Below, piece by piece: positions 37,545-46,799 of a DNA stretch of 64,000 nt. The notes beneath the pieces were generated by a model, which was given only the letters and a program-made list of their open reading frames with translations, had not been told where the DNA came from and did not search any database. Position 1 is the first letter of the stretch, and the number at the start of each line of letters is the position of its first letter. The DNA lies in NCBI RefSeq assembly GCF_007570825.1, contig NZ_SUNB01000009.1:62001-126000 (forward strand), in the 5' to 3' direction. A program made the position numbers and the translations under genes. This stretch comes from Pleionea sediminis (GTDB lineage: Bacteria > Pseudomonadota > Gammaproteobacteria > Enterobacterales > Kangiellaceae).

Positions 37545-40379
37545 TTATAACGATTCAAGCTGTGTGATTTGTTGCTTAAGCTTTTCAAGTGTTGCCTCTG
37601 TTTCTGCGAGCTTTTCTTTTTCTTTAGCAACAACCGCTTCCGGAGCTCGATCCGCGAAATTTGGATTAGCCAGCTTGGCAGCAAATCGTTCTTTATCTTT
37701 GGACAATCGGTCAATCTCTTTGTTCACTCGAGCTTTTTCCGCGGCAACGTCGATTAATCCTGCCATTGGAATCAATAAATCCATATTACCAATTAGTGCT
37801 GTTGCTGATACCGGCAGCTCATCACCTTTTTGTTTCCAGTTGATGCTTTCCAATTTGGCCAATGTCATCAAAAAGGTCTTATTTTCATTGAGTCGACGTT
37901 CATCTTCGGCAGAACCATTATGAATAATTAATGGAACCGATTTCGCGGGAGAAATATTCATTTCACCGCGAATATTTCTAACTCCGACAACAACATTTTT
38001 AACCCACTCCAAATCGTCAGCCGCAGCTTCGTCAAACCTCTTTTCATCAAACTTTGGGAACGATTGAAGCATGATCGTATTATCTTTAATGCCAGCGAGC
38101 GGTGCAATGCGCTGCCAAATTTCTTCGGTAATAAAAGGCATTAGAGGATGCGCAATTCGCAAGACCGTTTCTAGTACATTGACTAAGGTGTGCCTTGTTC
38201 CTCGCACTTGTTCTGCTGTACTGTTGGCGTCATTTAATACGGGCTTGGACAGCTCCAGATACCAGTCGCAATATTCATTTTTAATGAAACTAAAGAGTGC
38301 TTGCGAGACGAGATCAAAACGATACGTTGTTAAGTGCTTCTCAAAGTCTTCTATGGTGGATTGTAAGCGTGACCAAATCCAGCGATCAGCGAGTGATAAT
38401 TGAAGGTCACCGCCATTCTGACCACAATCTTGGCCTTCGGTATTCATTAATACATAACGGGCTGCATTCCAAATTTTGTTACAGAAGTTTCGATTGCCCT
38501 CAACGCGGCCAAGATCAAAATTAATGTCTCGGCTGGTTGATGCCAAAGCACAAAACGTAAAACGTAACGCGTCGGTGCCGTAAGACTCAATGCCTTCACC
38601 AAATTCTTTGCGTGTACGCTTTTCTATTTTTTTCGCATCTTTTGGATTCATTAAGCCTGTGGTTCGTTTACTCACTAATGAGTCAACATCAATACCGTCA
38701 ATTAGGTCAATGGGATCCAACACATTACCCTTGGACTTTGACATCTTTTGGCCGTGCTCATCGCGAATCAAGCCGGTAATGTAAACTTCTTTAAAGGGAA
38801 CTTTACCAATGAATTTTTTGGTCATCATAATCATTCGGGCAACCCAGAAAAAGATGATGTCAAAGCCAGTCACTAAGACTGAAGAGGGTACAAAGGTTTC
38901 AAGTTCTTTGGTTTTTTCTGGCCAACCCATTGTTGCAAACGGCCATAGAGCAGAAGAGAACCATGTGTCTAAAACATCTTCATCTTGTCTTAAAGAAACG
39001 GATGAATCGAGGTTGTTGTCTTTGCGGACTTCTTCGTCGTCGCGACCTACATAAACGTTACCGTCTTCATCGTACCAGGCCGGAATTCGATGACCCCACC
39101 AAAGTTGTCGGCTGATACACCAATCTTGTAAATTGTGCATCCATTGAAAGTAAGTTTTGCTCCAGTTCTCGGGAACAAATTTAATTTCTCCACTTTCTAC
39201 CGCCTCAATGGCGGGTTTTGCTAAAGATTCAACGGCAACATACCATTGATCGGTTAAATAGGGCTCAATAACAGCGCCACTGCGGTCGCCGCGCGGTGTT
39301 TGTAAGGTATGATCTTTAATGCTGTCGAGTAATCCTAATGAGTCAAAATCGTCAATAATTTTCTTACGTGCGTCGAAGCGATCGAGTCCTGCATAACCAT
39401 CAGGAATCATCAAGTTGATATCGGTGATGGCTTTACCTTTGTAGTCGAAAGCTTCTGCAGTATTTCGAATCGCAGCATTATCATTAAATATGTTAACGAG
39501 AGGTGCGTTATGTCGTTTTCCCACTTCATAATCGTTAAAGTCGTGCGCTGGAGTTATTTTAACGCAGCCTGTTCCAAATTCTTTATCAACATATTCGTCA
39601 GCCACAATGGGAATTTCTCGGCCAACTAATGGCAAAGTAATTGTTTTGCCAACAAGGGACTGATATCGCTCATCTTCAGGGTGTACCGCAACCGCAGTAT
39701 CACCTAACATGGTTTCAGGACGCGTTGTTGCAACGACAATGTAGCTTTTTCCATCGGCGGTCGTTTCTCCATTGGCCAATGGATAGCGGAAATGCCAAAG
39801 CGATCCTTTTTCTTCGATATTTTCGACTTCGAGATCGGAAATTGCAGTGTGAAATTTAGGATCCCAGTTAACCAGTCGCTTTCCGCGATAGATAATATCT
39901 TCCTTAAAGAGTTGAACGAACACTTCTTTTACGGCATTGGAGCAGGTATCGTCCATGGTAAAAGCTTCTCGATTCCAGTCGACAGAATCACCCAGACGAC
40001 GCATTTGTCGTGTGATCGTGCCACCGGAGTGTTCTTTCCATTCCCATACTTTATCAATAAACGCTTCGCGGCCAAGATCCTGTCGAGTTTGGCCTTCGGC
40101 ACTTAGGTTGCGTTCAACGACCATTTGCGTCGCAATACCGGCGTGGTCCGAACCGACCTGCCAAAGAGTATTGTCGCCTTTCATTCGGTGGTAGCGCGTT
40201 AGCGTATCCATGATGGTGTGTTGAAACGCGTGGCCCATGTGAAGGCTGCCGGTGACATTGGGTGGCGGAATCAAAATACAATAAGGATTGCCTTCACCAG
40301 AGGCGACAAAGTAATCACTACTTTCCCACTTTTGGTACCACTTTTGCTCAATATCGCTGGGGTTATATGCCTTTTCCAT
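37545..40379 (-). CDS. valS: Valyl-tRNA synthetase
   Basis: 944-aa class I aminoacyl-tRNA synthetase charging tRNA-Val. HIGH-type signature HMGH at 47-50 ([10 protein letters not shown]), editing domain in the middle, KMSKS at 545-549, and a C-terminal coiled-coil tRNA-binding arm (about 880-944, rich in [15 protein letters not shown]-type heptads). Full length. It belongs to the conserved pepA-holC-valS series, though a reverse-strand gene sits between holC and valS here. Confidence 0.97.
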   Translation of the reverse strand: MEKAYNPSDIEQKWYQKWESSDYFVASGEGNPYCILIPPPNVTGSLHMGHAFQHTIMDTLTRYHRMKGDNTLWQVGSDHAGIATQMVVERNLSAEGQTRQDLGREAFIDKVWEWKEHSGGTITRQMRRLGDSVDWNREAFTMDDTCSNAVKEVFVQLFKEDIIYRGKRLVNWDPKFHTAISDLEVENIEEKGSLWHFRYPLANGETTADGKSYIVVATTRPETMLGDTAVAVHPEDERYQSLVGKTITLPLVGREIPIVADEYVDKEFGTGCVKITPAHDFNDYEVGKRHNAPLVNIFNDNAAIRNTAEAFDYKGKAITDINLMIPDGYAGLDRFDARKKIIDDFDSLGLLDSIKDHTLQTPRGDRSGAVIEPYLTDQWYVAVESLAKPAIEAVESGEIKFVPENWSKTYFQWMHNLQDWCISRQLWWGHRIPAWYDEDGNVYVGRDDEEVRKDNNLDSSVSLRQDEDVLDTWFSSALWPFATMGWPEKTKELETFVPSSVLVTGFDIIFFWVARMIMMTKKFIGKVPFKEVYITGLIRDEHGQKMSKSKGNVLDPIDLIDGIDVDSLVSKRTTGLMNPKDAKKIEKRTRKEFGEGIESYGTDALRFTFCALASTSRDINFDLGRVEGNRNFCNKIWNAARYVLMNTEGQDCGQNGGDLQLSLADRWIWSRLQSTIEDFEKHLTTYRFDLVSQALFSFIKNEYCDWYLELSKPVLNDANSTAEQVRGTRHTLVNVLETVLRIAHPLMPFITEEIWQRIAPLAGIKDNTIMLQSFPKFDEKRFDEAAADDLEWVKNVVVGVRNIRGEMNISPAKSVPLIIHNGSAEDERRLNENKTFLMTLAKLESINWKQKGDELPVSATALIGNMDLLIPMAGLIDVAAEKARVNKEIDRLSKDKERFAAKLANPNFADRAPEAVVAKEKEKLAETEATLEKLKQQITQLESL

Positions 40380-40495
40380 AATAATGTCTTTATTTTTCGC
40401 TTACGGGAATTAAACTTAATAGAGGGAGCGTATTTTACGGCCTACGACTTCAAGTCGCCACTCTTTGTCTGAAAAAGCGTTATTTAAACAAAAAA

Positions 40496-40888
40496 ATGTC
40501 ATATTCCATTGATTTTGAGCAAGAATTACACGCAGTTCGGGTTACCTTTACCGGCGAGATAACCGTTGAAGATATTCGCCAGGTTTTTGAAGCTGTCTAC
40601 ACTGGGCAATATTCATCAGATATTAATGCTATCTGGTCGTTTGAAGGTATGTTTACTGAGGCAACGGTAATGGAGGTTTTTGAACTGGCCAAGTTTACTT
40701 TATCGAAACGTGAGATTACCGGCAATCCGGCAACGGCCTTTGTGGTTTTTGATGCTAAAGCAAAGATGTTTTGTGAAAAATACAGTTTGCTGGTGAAAAA
40801 TGCACCCTACGAATTAAAAGTTTTCACCGATGTCGAGTCAGCAGAAGATTGGATTAAACATCGACAGCAATCGCAAAGGGTCTCATAA
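40496..40888 (+). CDS. STAS/SpoIIAA-like small cytosolic protein
   Basis: 130 aa without signal or membrane helices. The alternating strand/helix pattern (YSIDFEQELHAVRVTFTGEIT, then AIWSFEGM, AFVVFDAKAKMFCEKY and VFTDVESAEDWI) resembles SpoIIAA-like/STAS-fold proteins, which may bind small molecules or partner proteins. No phosphorylatable Ser motif of anti-sigma antagonists is evident. It lies on the opposite strand between holC and valS, interrupting a normally contiguous cluster. Function unknown. Confidence 0.6.
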   Translation: MSYSIDFEQELHAVRVTFTGEITVEDIRQVFEAVYTGQYSSDINAIWSFEGMFTEATVMEVFELAKFTLSKREITGNPATAFVVFDAKAKMFCEKYSLLVKNAPYELKVFTDVESAEDWIKHRQQSQRVS

Positions 40889-40941
40889 ACATACTAGTTA
40901 GCATTGTGTTCAGATTGTCGTGTTTTTATTATTTTGAACAC

Positions 40942-41373
40942 CTAATTGTTTAAATTAAAGTGCTTCAGTGGGTAACCTCGATCGCGATAAAATTTAAACC
41001 TTGCCCGCGCTTTTTCTTTTTGTTCATCGTCACCGTGTGCAAATTCAATCACTTTTTCAAATTGACCGTGAAACTCCGGAACATTATCGGATAAGTTAAT
41101 TAGAACATCTGGGCGAACATTGGGCAGTTGGCCATATCCAATTTCGATGGGTGGGTTGATTCCATCGGCTTCACCGCTCATCAAGTGAGGTAGAAAACTA
41201 CTGGGTTCTTGAGTCCACAAGAGTTCATCGATGTGTTCGGCATCACGCCGCGAGCCGGTGTGAATGAAAATTCGCTTTTTTTGACTGTAGGCGTTCTGAA
41301 TTAAAGCGATCGAACGACGAAAAGCCGACTTCGGCTTATCGTCTTCAATAATATAAAACTCGACCTGGGTCAT
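40942..41373 (-). CDS. holC: DNA polymerase III chi subunit
   Basis: 143 aa. Chi of the clamp-loader complex, which binds SSB and psi. The sequence matches the family: MTQVEFYI start, AEHIDELLWTQEPSSFLPH in the middle and ARARFKFYRDRGYPLKHF at the end. It starts two bases after pepA's stop codon. Confidence 0.95.
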   Translation of the reverse strand: MTQVEFYIIEDDKPKSAFRRSIALIQNAYSQKKRIFIHTGSRRDAEHIDELLWTQEPSSFLPHLMSGEADGINPPIEIGYGQLPNVRPDVLINLSDNVPEFHGQFEKVIEFAHGDDEQKEKARARFKFYRDRGYPLKHFNLNN

Positions 41374-41374
41374 T

Positions 41375-42886
41375 TTATGACTCTTTAGCCGATTTAGACT
41401 GAGCGCGGTCGATGATGTATTGCGTTAGCATAGAAACAGGACGCCCCGTTGCACCTTTGTCTTTACCACCTTTCCAAGCGGTCCCGGCTATATCTAAATG
41501 TGCCCATTGATATTTCTTGGCGTAGCGCGACAAAAAGCAAGCCGCAGTGATGGTGCCTGCAGGACGACCACCAATATTGGCCATGTCGGCGAAATTGGTA
41601 TTGAGTTGTTCTTGGTATTCGTCCCATAAAGGTAGACGCCAGGCCCGATCGTCAGCCGTTTCACCAGCATTTAACAGGTCGTGCGCTAGTGGATTATGGT
41701 TACTCAGTAACCCAGAAGCGTGCGCACCAAGAGCGATAACACAAGCGCCTGTCAGAGTTGCCACATCAATGACGACATCGGGATTAAATTTTTCGACGTA
41801 AGTTAACGTGTCGCAAAGTACCAATCGACCTTCGGCATCAGTATTTAATATTTCGATGGTTTGGCCGCTCATGGAAGTGACAACATCTCCGGGTCGACAA
41901 GCTCGACCATCGGGCATATTTTCAGCAGCAGCAACTGCCATGACCAAATTGATGGGTAAATCCAATTTTGCAACGGCAAGAAAGGCACCGAATACAGAAG
42001 CGGCTCCGCCCATGTCGTATTTCATTTCATCCATGGCTTCACTCGGCTTTATGGAGATTCCACCGCTATCAAATGTTAAGCCCTTACCGACCAAAGTAAC
42101 CGGAGATTCGCCTTCTTCACCGCCTTTATACTCCAGAATGATCAGTTTTGCTGGTTGCTCTGAACCTTGTGCTACGGCCATAAACGCGCCCATTCCTAAC
42201 TCAATCATGTCGGCTTCTTCGAGCGCACTATAAGTTACTTTTTCAAAGTCGCTAGCGATCTTCTCCGCTTGTTCTGCCAGATAAGTCGGGTGACAAATAT
42301 TGGGTGGCATATTGGCTAAATCTTTGGCGAGTTTGATACCCTCTGACACAGCAAGGCCTTCGCAAATAGCTTGTTCGCCTAAAGTGAGATCTCGGCGTGT
42401 CGTTACGTTAAAAACCAGTTTCCGCAGTGGTCGACGAGCCGTGTCAGTTTTAGATTTAAGTTGATCGAAGGTATACAGGCTGCTTTGAGTGGCTTCGACT
42501 GCATGCTTTACCTTCCAATGAGTATCGCGGCCTTTTACATTTAACTCACTTAAAAAGCAGACTGCTTCCATCGAACCCGTATCGTTTAACGTTGATATTG
42601 CTTTGGAAATAATTCTTTTATACTGAGTTTCACTAAACTCTCGCTCTTTACCGCAACCAATCAGCAAGACGCGATCACAAAGTGTATTCGGCACATTATG
42701 AAGTAATAGGACTTGGCCTGCTTTACCTTCAAGATCGCCGCGTCGTAATATGTTGCTGATGTAGCCATCGCTTACTTGATCAAGATGCTCCCCGACAGGA
42801 CTAAGTTTTCTTGGCTCGAAAACTCCGATAACAACGCAGGCACTGCGTTGTTTTTCTGGGCTTCCGCTCTTAACGTGAAATTCCAT
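41375..42886 (-). CDS. pepA: Leucyl aminopeptidase PepA
   Basis: 503-aa M17 aminopeptidase with two metal ions, which also binds DNA in E. coli (Xer recombination, carAB control). The catalytic block is complete: [17 protein letters not shown] near 265, NTDAEGRL near 345, and the [14 protein letters not shown] segment near the C-terminus. First gene of the pepA-holC operon and divergent from lptF, the widely conserved order. Confidence 0.97.
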   Translation of the reverse strand: MEFHVKSGSPEKQRSACVVIGVFEPRKLSPVGEHLDQVSDGYISNILRRGDLEGKAGQVLLLHNVPNTLCDRVLLIGCGKEREFSETQYKRIISKAISTLNDTGSMEAVCFLSELNVKGRDTHWKVKHAVEATQSSLYTFDQLKSKTDTARRPLRKLVFNVTTRRDLTLGEQAICEGLAVSEGIKLAKDLANMPPNICHPTYLAEQAEKIASDFEKVTYSALEEADMIELGMGAFMAVAQGSEQPAKLIILEYKGGEEGESPVTLVGKGLTFDSGGISIKPSEAMDEMKYDMGGAASVFGAFLAVAKLDLPINLVMAVAAAENMPDGRACRPGDVVTSMSGQTIEILNTDAEGRLVLCDTLTYVEKFNPDVVIDVATLTGACVIALGAHASGLLSNHNPLAHDLLNAGETADDRAWRLPLWDEYQEQLNTNFADMANIGGRPAGTITAACFLSRYAKKYQWAHLDIAGTAWKGGKDKGATGRPVSMLTQYIIDRAQSKSAKES

Positions 42887-43085
42887 GATGGCTCCTGATA
42901 AAAAAGTTTCTTGTTATCCACACTTTTGTGGGGGTATCTTGATCCAGAAAGTACGACTAAAGTTACAGCAGTATAACCAGTTATGCTATATTTAGCACTG
43001 GTTTGCGTAAAAAACCGTCAGAAATAACGATTTTAGAACAAATCTTAAAAAAAATCATCAAAAGTATAAGTTTAGAGATGAAACT

Positions 43086-44159
43086 GTGCGATTAAAAAAA
43101 TACCTCAATAAAGAGGTTTTATTGGCATCCTCTGCCGTTCTGAGTATTTTGCTGCTTATTTTTTCAAGCCAACAGTTTGTTCGCTTTTTAGGCGACGTTG
43201 TCGATGGAAAAATTGCGCCATCTTTACTCATCGGTATGGTTGCTTTGCAAATGCCTCCTTTAGTTGGATTTCTACTTCCTCTGGGATTTTTTCTGGGAAT
43301 TCTTTTAGCCTTTGGTCAGCTCTATGTTGAAAATGAATTAACGGTTGCTCGCAGTGTCGGCATTGGCAATGTCGCTTTGGCAAAAATGCTGTTACCAATG
43401 GGACTAACTTTTACGTTTATTGCTGCGTTTTTTAGTTTGTGGGTTGCGCCCTGGGCGGCTTCAACTCAGCAAGATTTGTTAGATGAGCAAAAATCTCGTT
43501 CAGAACTTTCATTTTTAACACCGGGCAGATTTCAAGTAACGTCCGACGGCAGTGGTGTTATGTATGCTGCGCAAGTCGCTAATGATAATGAGTTAAGACA
43601 AATATTTTTTGCTCGACTGCCTGATGAAGAATTGAAAAGCTGGAAAATAATTTCAGCAGAATCCGGTAAGGCCAAAAGCTTAAATCAAAGAAATCAATTA
43701 GTGTTGACGTCGGGTCAGCGCTACGATTTGCCGGTAAACGATTTAAGTTGGAGCATTATGGGATTTGAACAATATCAAATGACCCTACCGGTTCAAGTGG
43801 ATGAGGTGGGCAAAGGAAAGTTAAAATCGGTCGCGACTTTGGATTTGTTGTCTGACTTATCCCAAGAGCACTGGGCTGAATTTCATTGGCGCTTGGCTAT
43901 TCCTTTGAGCATTCTATTGTTGATGCTGGCAGCCGTGCCGCTGTCCCGGGTTGAACCAAGACAGGGGAAGTTTGCGAAAATGTTGCCTGCCATACTCATT
44001 TATATGAGCTACATGATTTTAATTATTTTAACGCGAGGCTTGATCGAAGATGGCAAACTGCCGGGTGTTTTGGGAATGTGGTGGGTGCATTTTGGGTTTC
44101 TTGCTTACGCTTTGTGGCAGTACCGTCACTCTCATCGTAAACACAAAAAGAAAAGGTGA
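43086..44159 (+). CDS. lptF: LPS export permease LptF
   Basis: 357-aa inner-membrane subunit of the LptB2FG transporter, which extracts lipopolysaccharide from the inner membrane. Two clusters of three transmembrane helices flank a periplasmic beta-jellyroll (about 130-250). Start is GTG at 43086; family members begin with the same RLKKYLNKE-type amphipathic helix. Three bases separate it from lptG. Confidence 0.93.
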   Translation: MRLKKYLNKEVLLASSAVLSILLLIFSSQQFVRFLGDVVDGKIAPSLLIGMVALQMPPLVGFLLPLGFFLGILLAFGQLYVENELTVARSVGIGNVALAKMLLPMGLTFTFIAAFFSLWVAPWAASTQQDLLDEQKSRSELSFLTPGRFQVTSDGSGVMYAAQVANDNELRQIFFARLPDEELKSWKIISAESGKAKSLNQRNQLVLTSGQRYDLPVNDLSWSIMGFEQYQMTLPVQVDEVGKGKLKSVATLDLLSDLSQEHWAEFHWRLAIPLSILLLMLAAVPLSRVEPRQGKFAKMLPAILIYMSYMILIILTRGLIEDGKLPGVLGMWWVHFGFLAYALWQYRHSHRKHKKKR

Positions 44160-44162
44160 TTT

Positions 44163-45236
44163 GTGATTCGGTTAACTCGACTTGATAAATACATCGGCCG
44201 TCAGGTTCTTTTCAGTGTTTTGTTTACAGCCCTCATTTTAATTGGCTTACGAACTTTATTTACGCTGCTCGATGAAGCCGGAAAAATCGGGCAGGGGGAT
44301 TATCATTTTGTTGATGCTCTTTACTATTCATTATTGCTCATACCTGCTCGCCTTTATGAGTTTTTTCCCATGTCGGTATTGATTGGTGGGCTCTCTGCAT
44401 TGGGTGTATTGGCAGCACAAAATGAATTAACGGTAATGCGTTCTATTGGTATTCGAACCATCACGATAGTAGGAAGCGCCGTTAAAGTGACGATTGTGTT
44501 AATGCTTTTTGTATTTATTGTTGGTGAATGGCTATCGCCTGTGGCGAGCAGTAAAGCGCAACAAGGACGAGCAGCTTCTTTGAGTGGAAATCACCTCCAG
44601 GCTTCTGGTCGCGGTATATGGGCGCGCTCTGGTAATGATATTTTGCATATGAAAGGCGTCATCAGTGATAAAAAATTACGCGAGGTAACGTTATTTCGCT
44701 TAGATAACAACGCTCATCTTATATCACAAGTATTTGCTAGCGATGTCATTTATAAAGGCGAACAGTGGGTATTTCAAAATGCTGTGATTAAAACACCAAA
44801 AGAAGATCGAATTGAACAACAGCAAATTCCTCAATATGTTTGGAATGGTGATTTAGAACCCAAACACGTCGATGTTTTAACCGTTGAGCCCGAAGTGCTT
44901 AACCTCCGTGGGCTTTTAGATTATCAGGTGTATCTGGACGAGAACCAGCTGGACAGCCGACGTTACCAACTCGAGTTTTGGCGTAAAATAGCGCAACCTT
45001 TTTCATTAATCGTGATGATAGTCTTGGCCAGTTCTTTTATTTTTGGACCAATGCGTTCTGTAAGTATGGGGGCAAGACTTATGACCGGTATTGTGGTTGG
45101 ATTTACCTTTCATATTTTTAATAACTTTTTTGGGCCTATTAGTCTCGTCTATAAATTCCCGCCAATAATGGGGGCCATTATGCCAATTTTAATCTTTGCG
45201 ATCTTATCGGGTTATTTGTTAAAGCGCGCTAAGTAG
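44163..45236 (+). CDS. lptG: LPS export permease LptG
   Basis: 357 aa, partner of LptF with the same six-helix plus periplasmic-domain layout. It begins with GTG and the amphipathic helix RLTRLDKYIGRQVL. ENELTVMRSIGI is the coupling-helix region contacting LptB. Operon with lptF; LptB is not encoded here. Confidence 0.93.
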   Translation: MIRLTRLDKYIGRQVLFSVLFTALILIGLRTLFTLLDEAGKIGQGDYHFVDALYYSLLLIPARLYEFFPMSVLIGGLSALGVLAAQNELTVMRSIGIRTITIVGSAVKVTIVLMLFVFIVGEWLSPVASSKAQQGRAASLSGNHLQASGRGIWARSGNDILHMKGVISDKKLREVTLFRLDNNAHLISQVFASDVIYKGEQWVFQNAVIKTPKEDRIEQQQIPQYVWNGDLEPKHVDVLTVEPEVLNLRGLLDYQVYLDENQLDSRRYQLEFWRKIAQPFSLIVMIVLASSFIFGPMRSVSMGARLMTGIVVGFTFHIFNNFFGPISLVYKFPPIMGAIMPILIFAILSGYLLKRAK

Positions 45237-45251
45237 TCGAAGAAATTTAAC

Positions 45252-45346
45252 GTGATTGATCATAGATGTCCGCTCACAAGTATTGTTGATTTAAGAGTGG
45301 ATAGAGAGAGGCAATTAGTCACAGGGGATTCAAAATCCCCCGCCTT
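45252..45346 (+). pseudogene. Decayed tRNA-Leu(CAA) promoter and 5' half
   Basis: This stretch aligns with the region from the promoter to the anticodon arm of the intact tRNA-Leu at 49218. GTGATTGAT-ATA-TG-CCGCTC and the following AAG-ATT-TG-TTTA track the tRNA promoter and leader. From 45320 there are 27 identical bases through the anticodon stem-loop (including GGATTCAAAATCCCCCG at 45326-45342). The -10 element has decayed and the D arm is degenerate. After the anticodon arm the sequence switches to the displaced RDD gene tail. It looks like the left-hand scar of a recombination event in a tRNA-Leu gene. Confidence 0.7.
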
Positions 45347-45469
45347 GTTGAGCTCAGTAAAAAAGACTTTCAACTGAAATCAAATCAACGGTTTTTGCTG
45401 CTCTTTATTCTTTGGCAGTTTGGGTAATTGAACGAGGTATGCATCAACAGCAATGTCATGCCAGCCTCT
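45326..45469. repeat. Direct repeat copy 1: tRNA-Leu core plus displaced RDD gene tail
   Basis: About 88% identical to 46130-46271. On the minus strand it encodes the last 29-30 codons and stop of the RDD protein with the identical peptide; all six coding differences are synonymous. The copy ends abruptly at 45469. Confidence 0.85.
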
Positions 45470-45515
45470 TATTTAATCAAACAGAACGAAACTGTGCTGA
45501 AATGGGAGTTTGTTA

Positions 45516-45941
45516 ATGAGTTATACTAAACTAGTTTTTCTTTCACTTTTTATGCTAGTGAGTTGTATCGAGTCAGCTAGTTTAGATAATAGTGAAGTTC
45601 AAAACTCGGATGACGATATCGGCCTTAAATCAACTGTGACGTATATAAATACAAAATTATCGAAGAAGCAATGTATGAATGCTGTGAGAGCTGCTCGATT
45701 AAAATTATTTGACTCAAGCTCAGATCATTTCGAACATATTATTGACGAAAGCTATTCATTTAACGTCGGATATCTAGATATTGAAGTACTTTGTTTGGAT
45801 AAGAATGATGTTGTGGTCATTATGGTTGCTAATTTTTCATCGAGTATTGAAGGTTCGGTTGAATATGTTAAGCATTTTCGAAAGCATGTAGGAATGAAAA
45901 TGATGGAAACTGGGGAGATAAAAAGCCTTGAGAATTTTTAA
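45516..45941 (+). CDS. Small lipoprotein inside the tRNA-Leu island
   Basis: About 141 aa. Lipoprotein signal with lipobox LVSC (Cys17) and a mature domain with two Cys (KKQCMNAV, VLCLDKND). Unrecognised. The ATG at 45516 has a GGGAG ribosome site; TTG at 45510 is an alternative. It is the only gene between the two direct-repeat copies and so probably arrived with that small insert. Confidence 0.6.
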   Translation: MSYTKLVFLSLFMLVSCIESASLDNSEVQNSDDDIGLKSTVTYINTKLSKKQCMNAVRAARLKLFDSSSDHFEHIIDESYSFNVGYLDIEVLCLDKNDVVVIMVANFSSSIEGSVEYVKHFRKHVGMKMMETGEIKSLENF

Positions 45942-46016
45942 ATCTTCTTAGGTTGCGGGTAGATGCAATTTGATGCTCTTTTTAGAATGAAATTAATCGA
46001 TTTTAAGAAAAAAAAT

Positions 46017-46090
46017 TTCCGAATATTACTTTAGAAAAGCATCTAAGTTCTTGAAAAATATGAGGGTGTTTATAAGAGGTATATTCGGAA
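46017..46090. repeat. 74-nt element with 10-bp terminal inverted repeats, copy A
   Basis: Begins TTCCGAATAT and ends ATATTCGGAA, a perfect inverted repeat, with no coding potential. The same element occurs at 60717-60790. Homology continues a further 45-50 bases to a GGATTCAAAA tRNA-Leu-like core (here 46130-46139). Confidence 0.75.
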
Positions 46091-46129
46091 GCTACGGGTT
46101 AACCTATTGATTTTATCGAAGTTGAGCTT

Positions 46130-46271
46130 GGATTCAAAATCCCCCGTTATGTTGAGTTCAGTAAAAAAAACTTAGCTGAAATCAAATCAACGGCTTTTGT
46201 TGTTCTTTATTCTTTGGCAATTTGGGTAATTGAACAAGGTATGCATCGACAGCAATGTCATGCCAGCCTCT
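46130..46271. repeat. Direct repeat copy 2: tRNA-Leu core plus RDD gene 3' end
   Basis: Starts with GGATTCAAAATCCCCCG, matching the tRNA-Leu anticodon arm, and runs into the 3' end of the intact RDD gene. It pairs with 45326-45469, 804 bases upstream. Confidence 0.85.
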
Positions 46272-46667
46272 GTGCTCTGAATCAATAAAGGCCCAGATAT
46301 TGGCAATACCGCCGAATGATAGCAGGGCTCGAATGATTGACTCTGCATAGGTTAGCTTGCGACCATCAGCTTTCAAAAGCTGAATTCTCCATGTTCTCAT
46401 ACCAACAGTTTGCCCGCCTTTAGTCCAGCAGTAGAGATAATAAATGGAGGTGCTCAATACGAGGTAGGTGATCCAAAGTGGATGAGAGCCAATGGAGGCT
46501 GAGATCTCATTGGCAGGTGCGCTCCATACCAAGTTAACAAGACCAAGACCGATGGCGAAAACAAGAACGAATACGCCAGCAGCGGGTAGCCAATCGTAAA
46601 TCCAGGCGAATAATCGCTTCCATGGAGAGGCGGGAGATACGGTGATTTTTTCGGCAGTTTGAGCCAT
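46182..46667 (-). CDS. RDD-family membrane protein
   Basis: About 161 aa with the RDD signature in the first helix region (KRLFAWIYDWLPAAGVF) and two to three further transmembrane helices; GQTVGMRTWRIQLLKADG is the conserved RDD loop. RDD proteins are small transporters or accessory membrane proteins; some have been linked to ion or osmolyte movement. The ATG at 46667 (MAQTAEK) is preferred over 46688. A displaced copy of its last 29 codons lies at 45330-45469. Confidence 0.8.
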   Translation of the reverse strand: MAQTAEKITVSPASPWKRLFAWIYDWLPAAGVFVLVFAIGLGLVNLVWSAPANEISASIGSHPLWITYLVLSTSIYYLYCWTKGGQTVGMRTWRIQLLKADGRKLTYAESIIRALLSFGGIANIWAFIDSEHRGWHDIAVDAYLVQLPKLPKNKEQQKPLI

Positions 46668-46799
46668 ACTTCTCGGTTCAGTGAACAATTTGGCGGCTAG
46701 ATTAGCAAAATACTAAAATTTTTTCTATTGCGTGATACAATGCGCGCCAACCAAAAAGGAATGAGACTTCGTACTCAAAATTTACCAATCGAGGACCCC

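Noticed and set aside
46017-46139. Integron attC site as the explanation of the 74-nt element
   Set aside because: The GTTAAC following the element only partly resembles the attC core, and no integron integrase or cassette array is seen.
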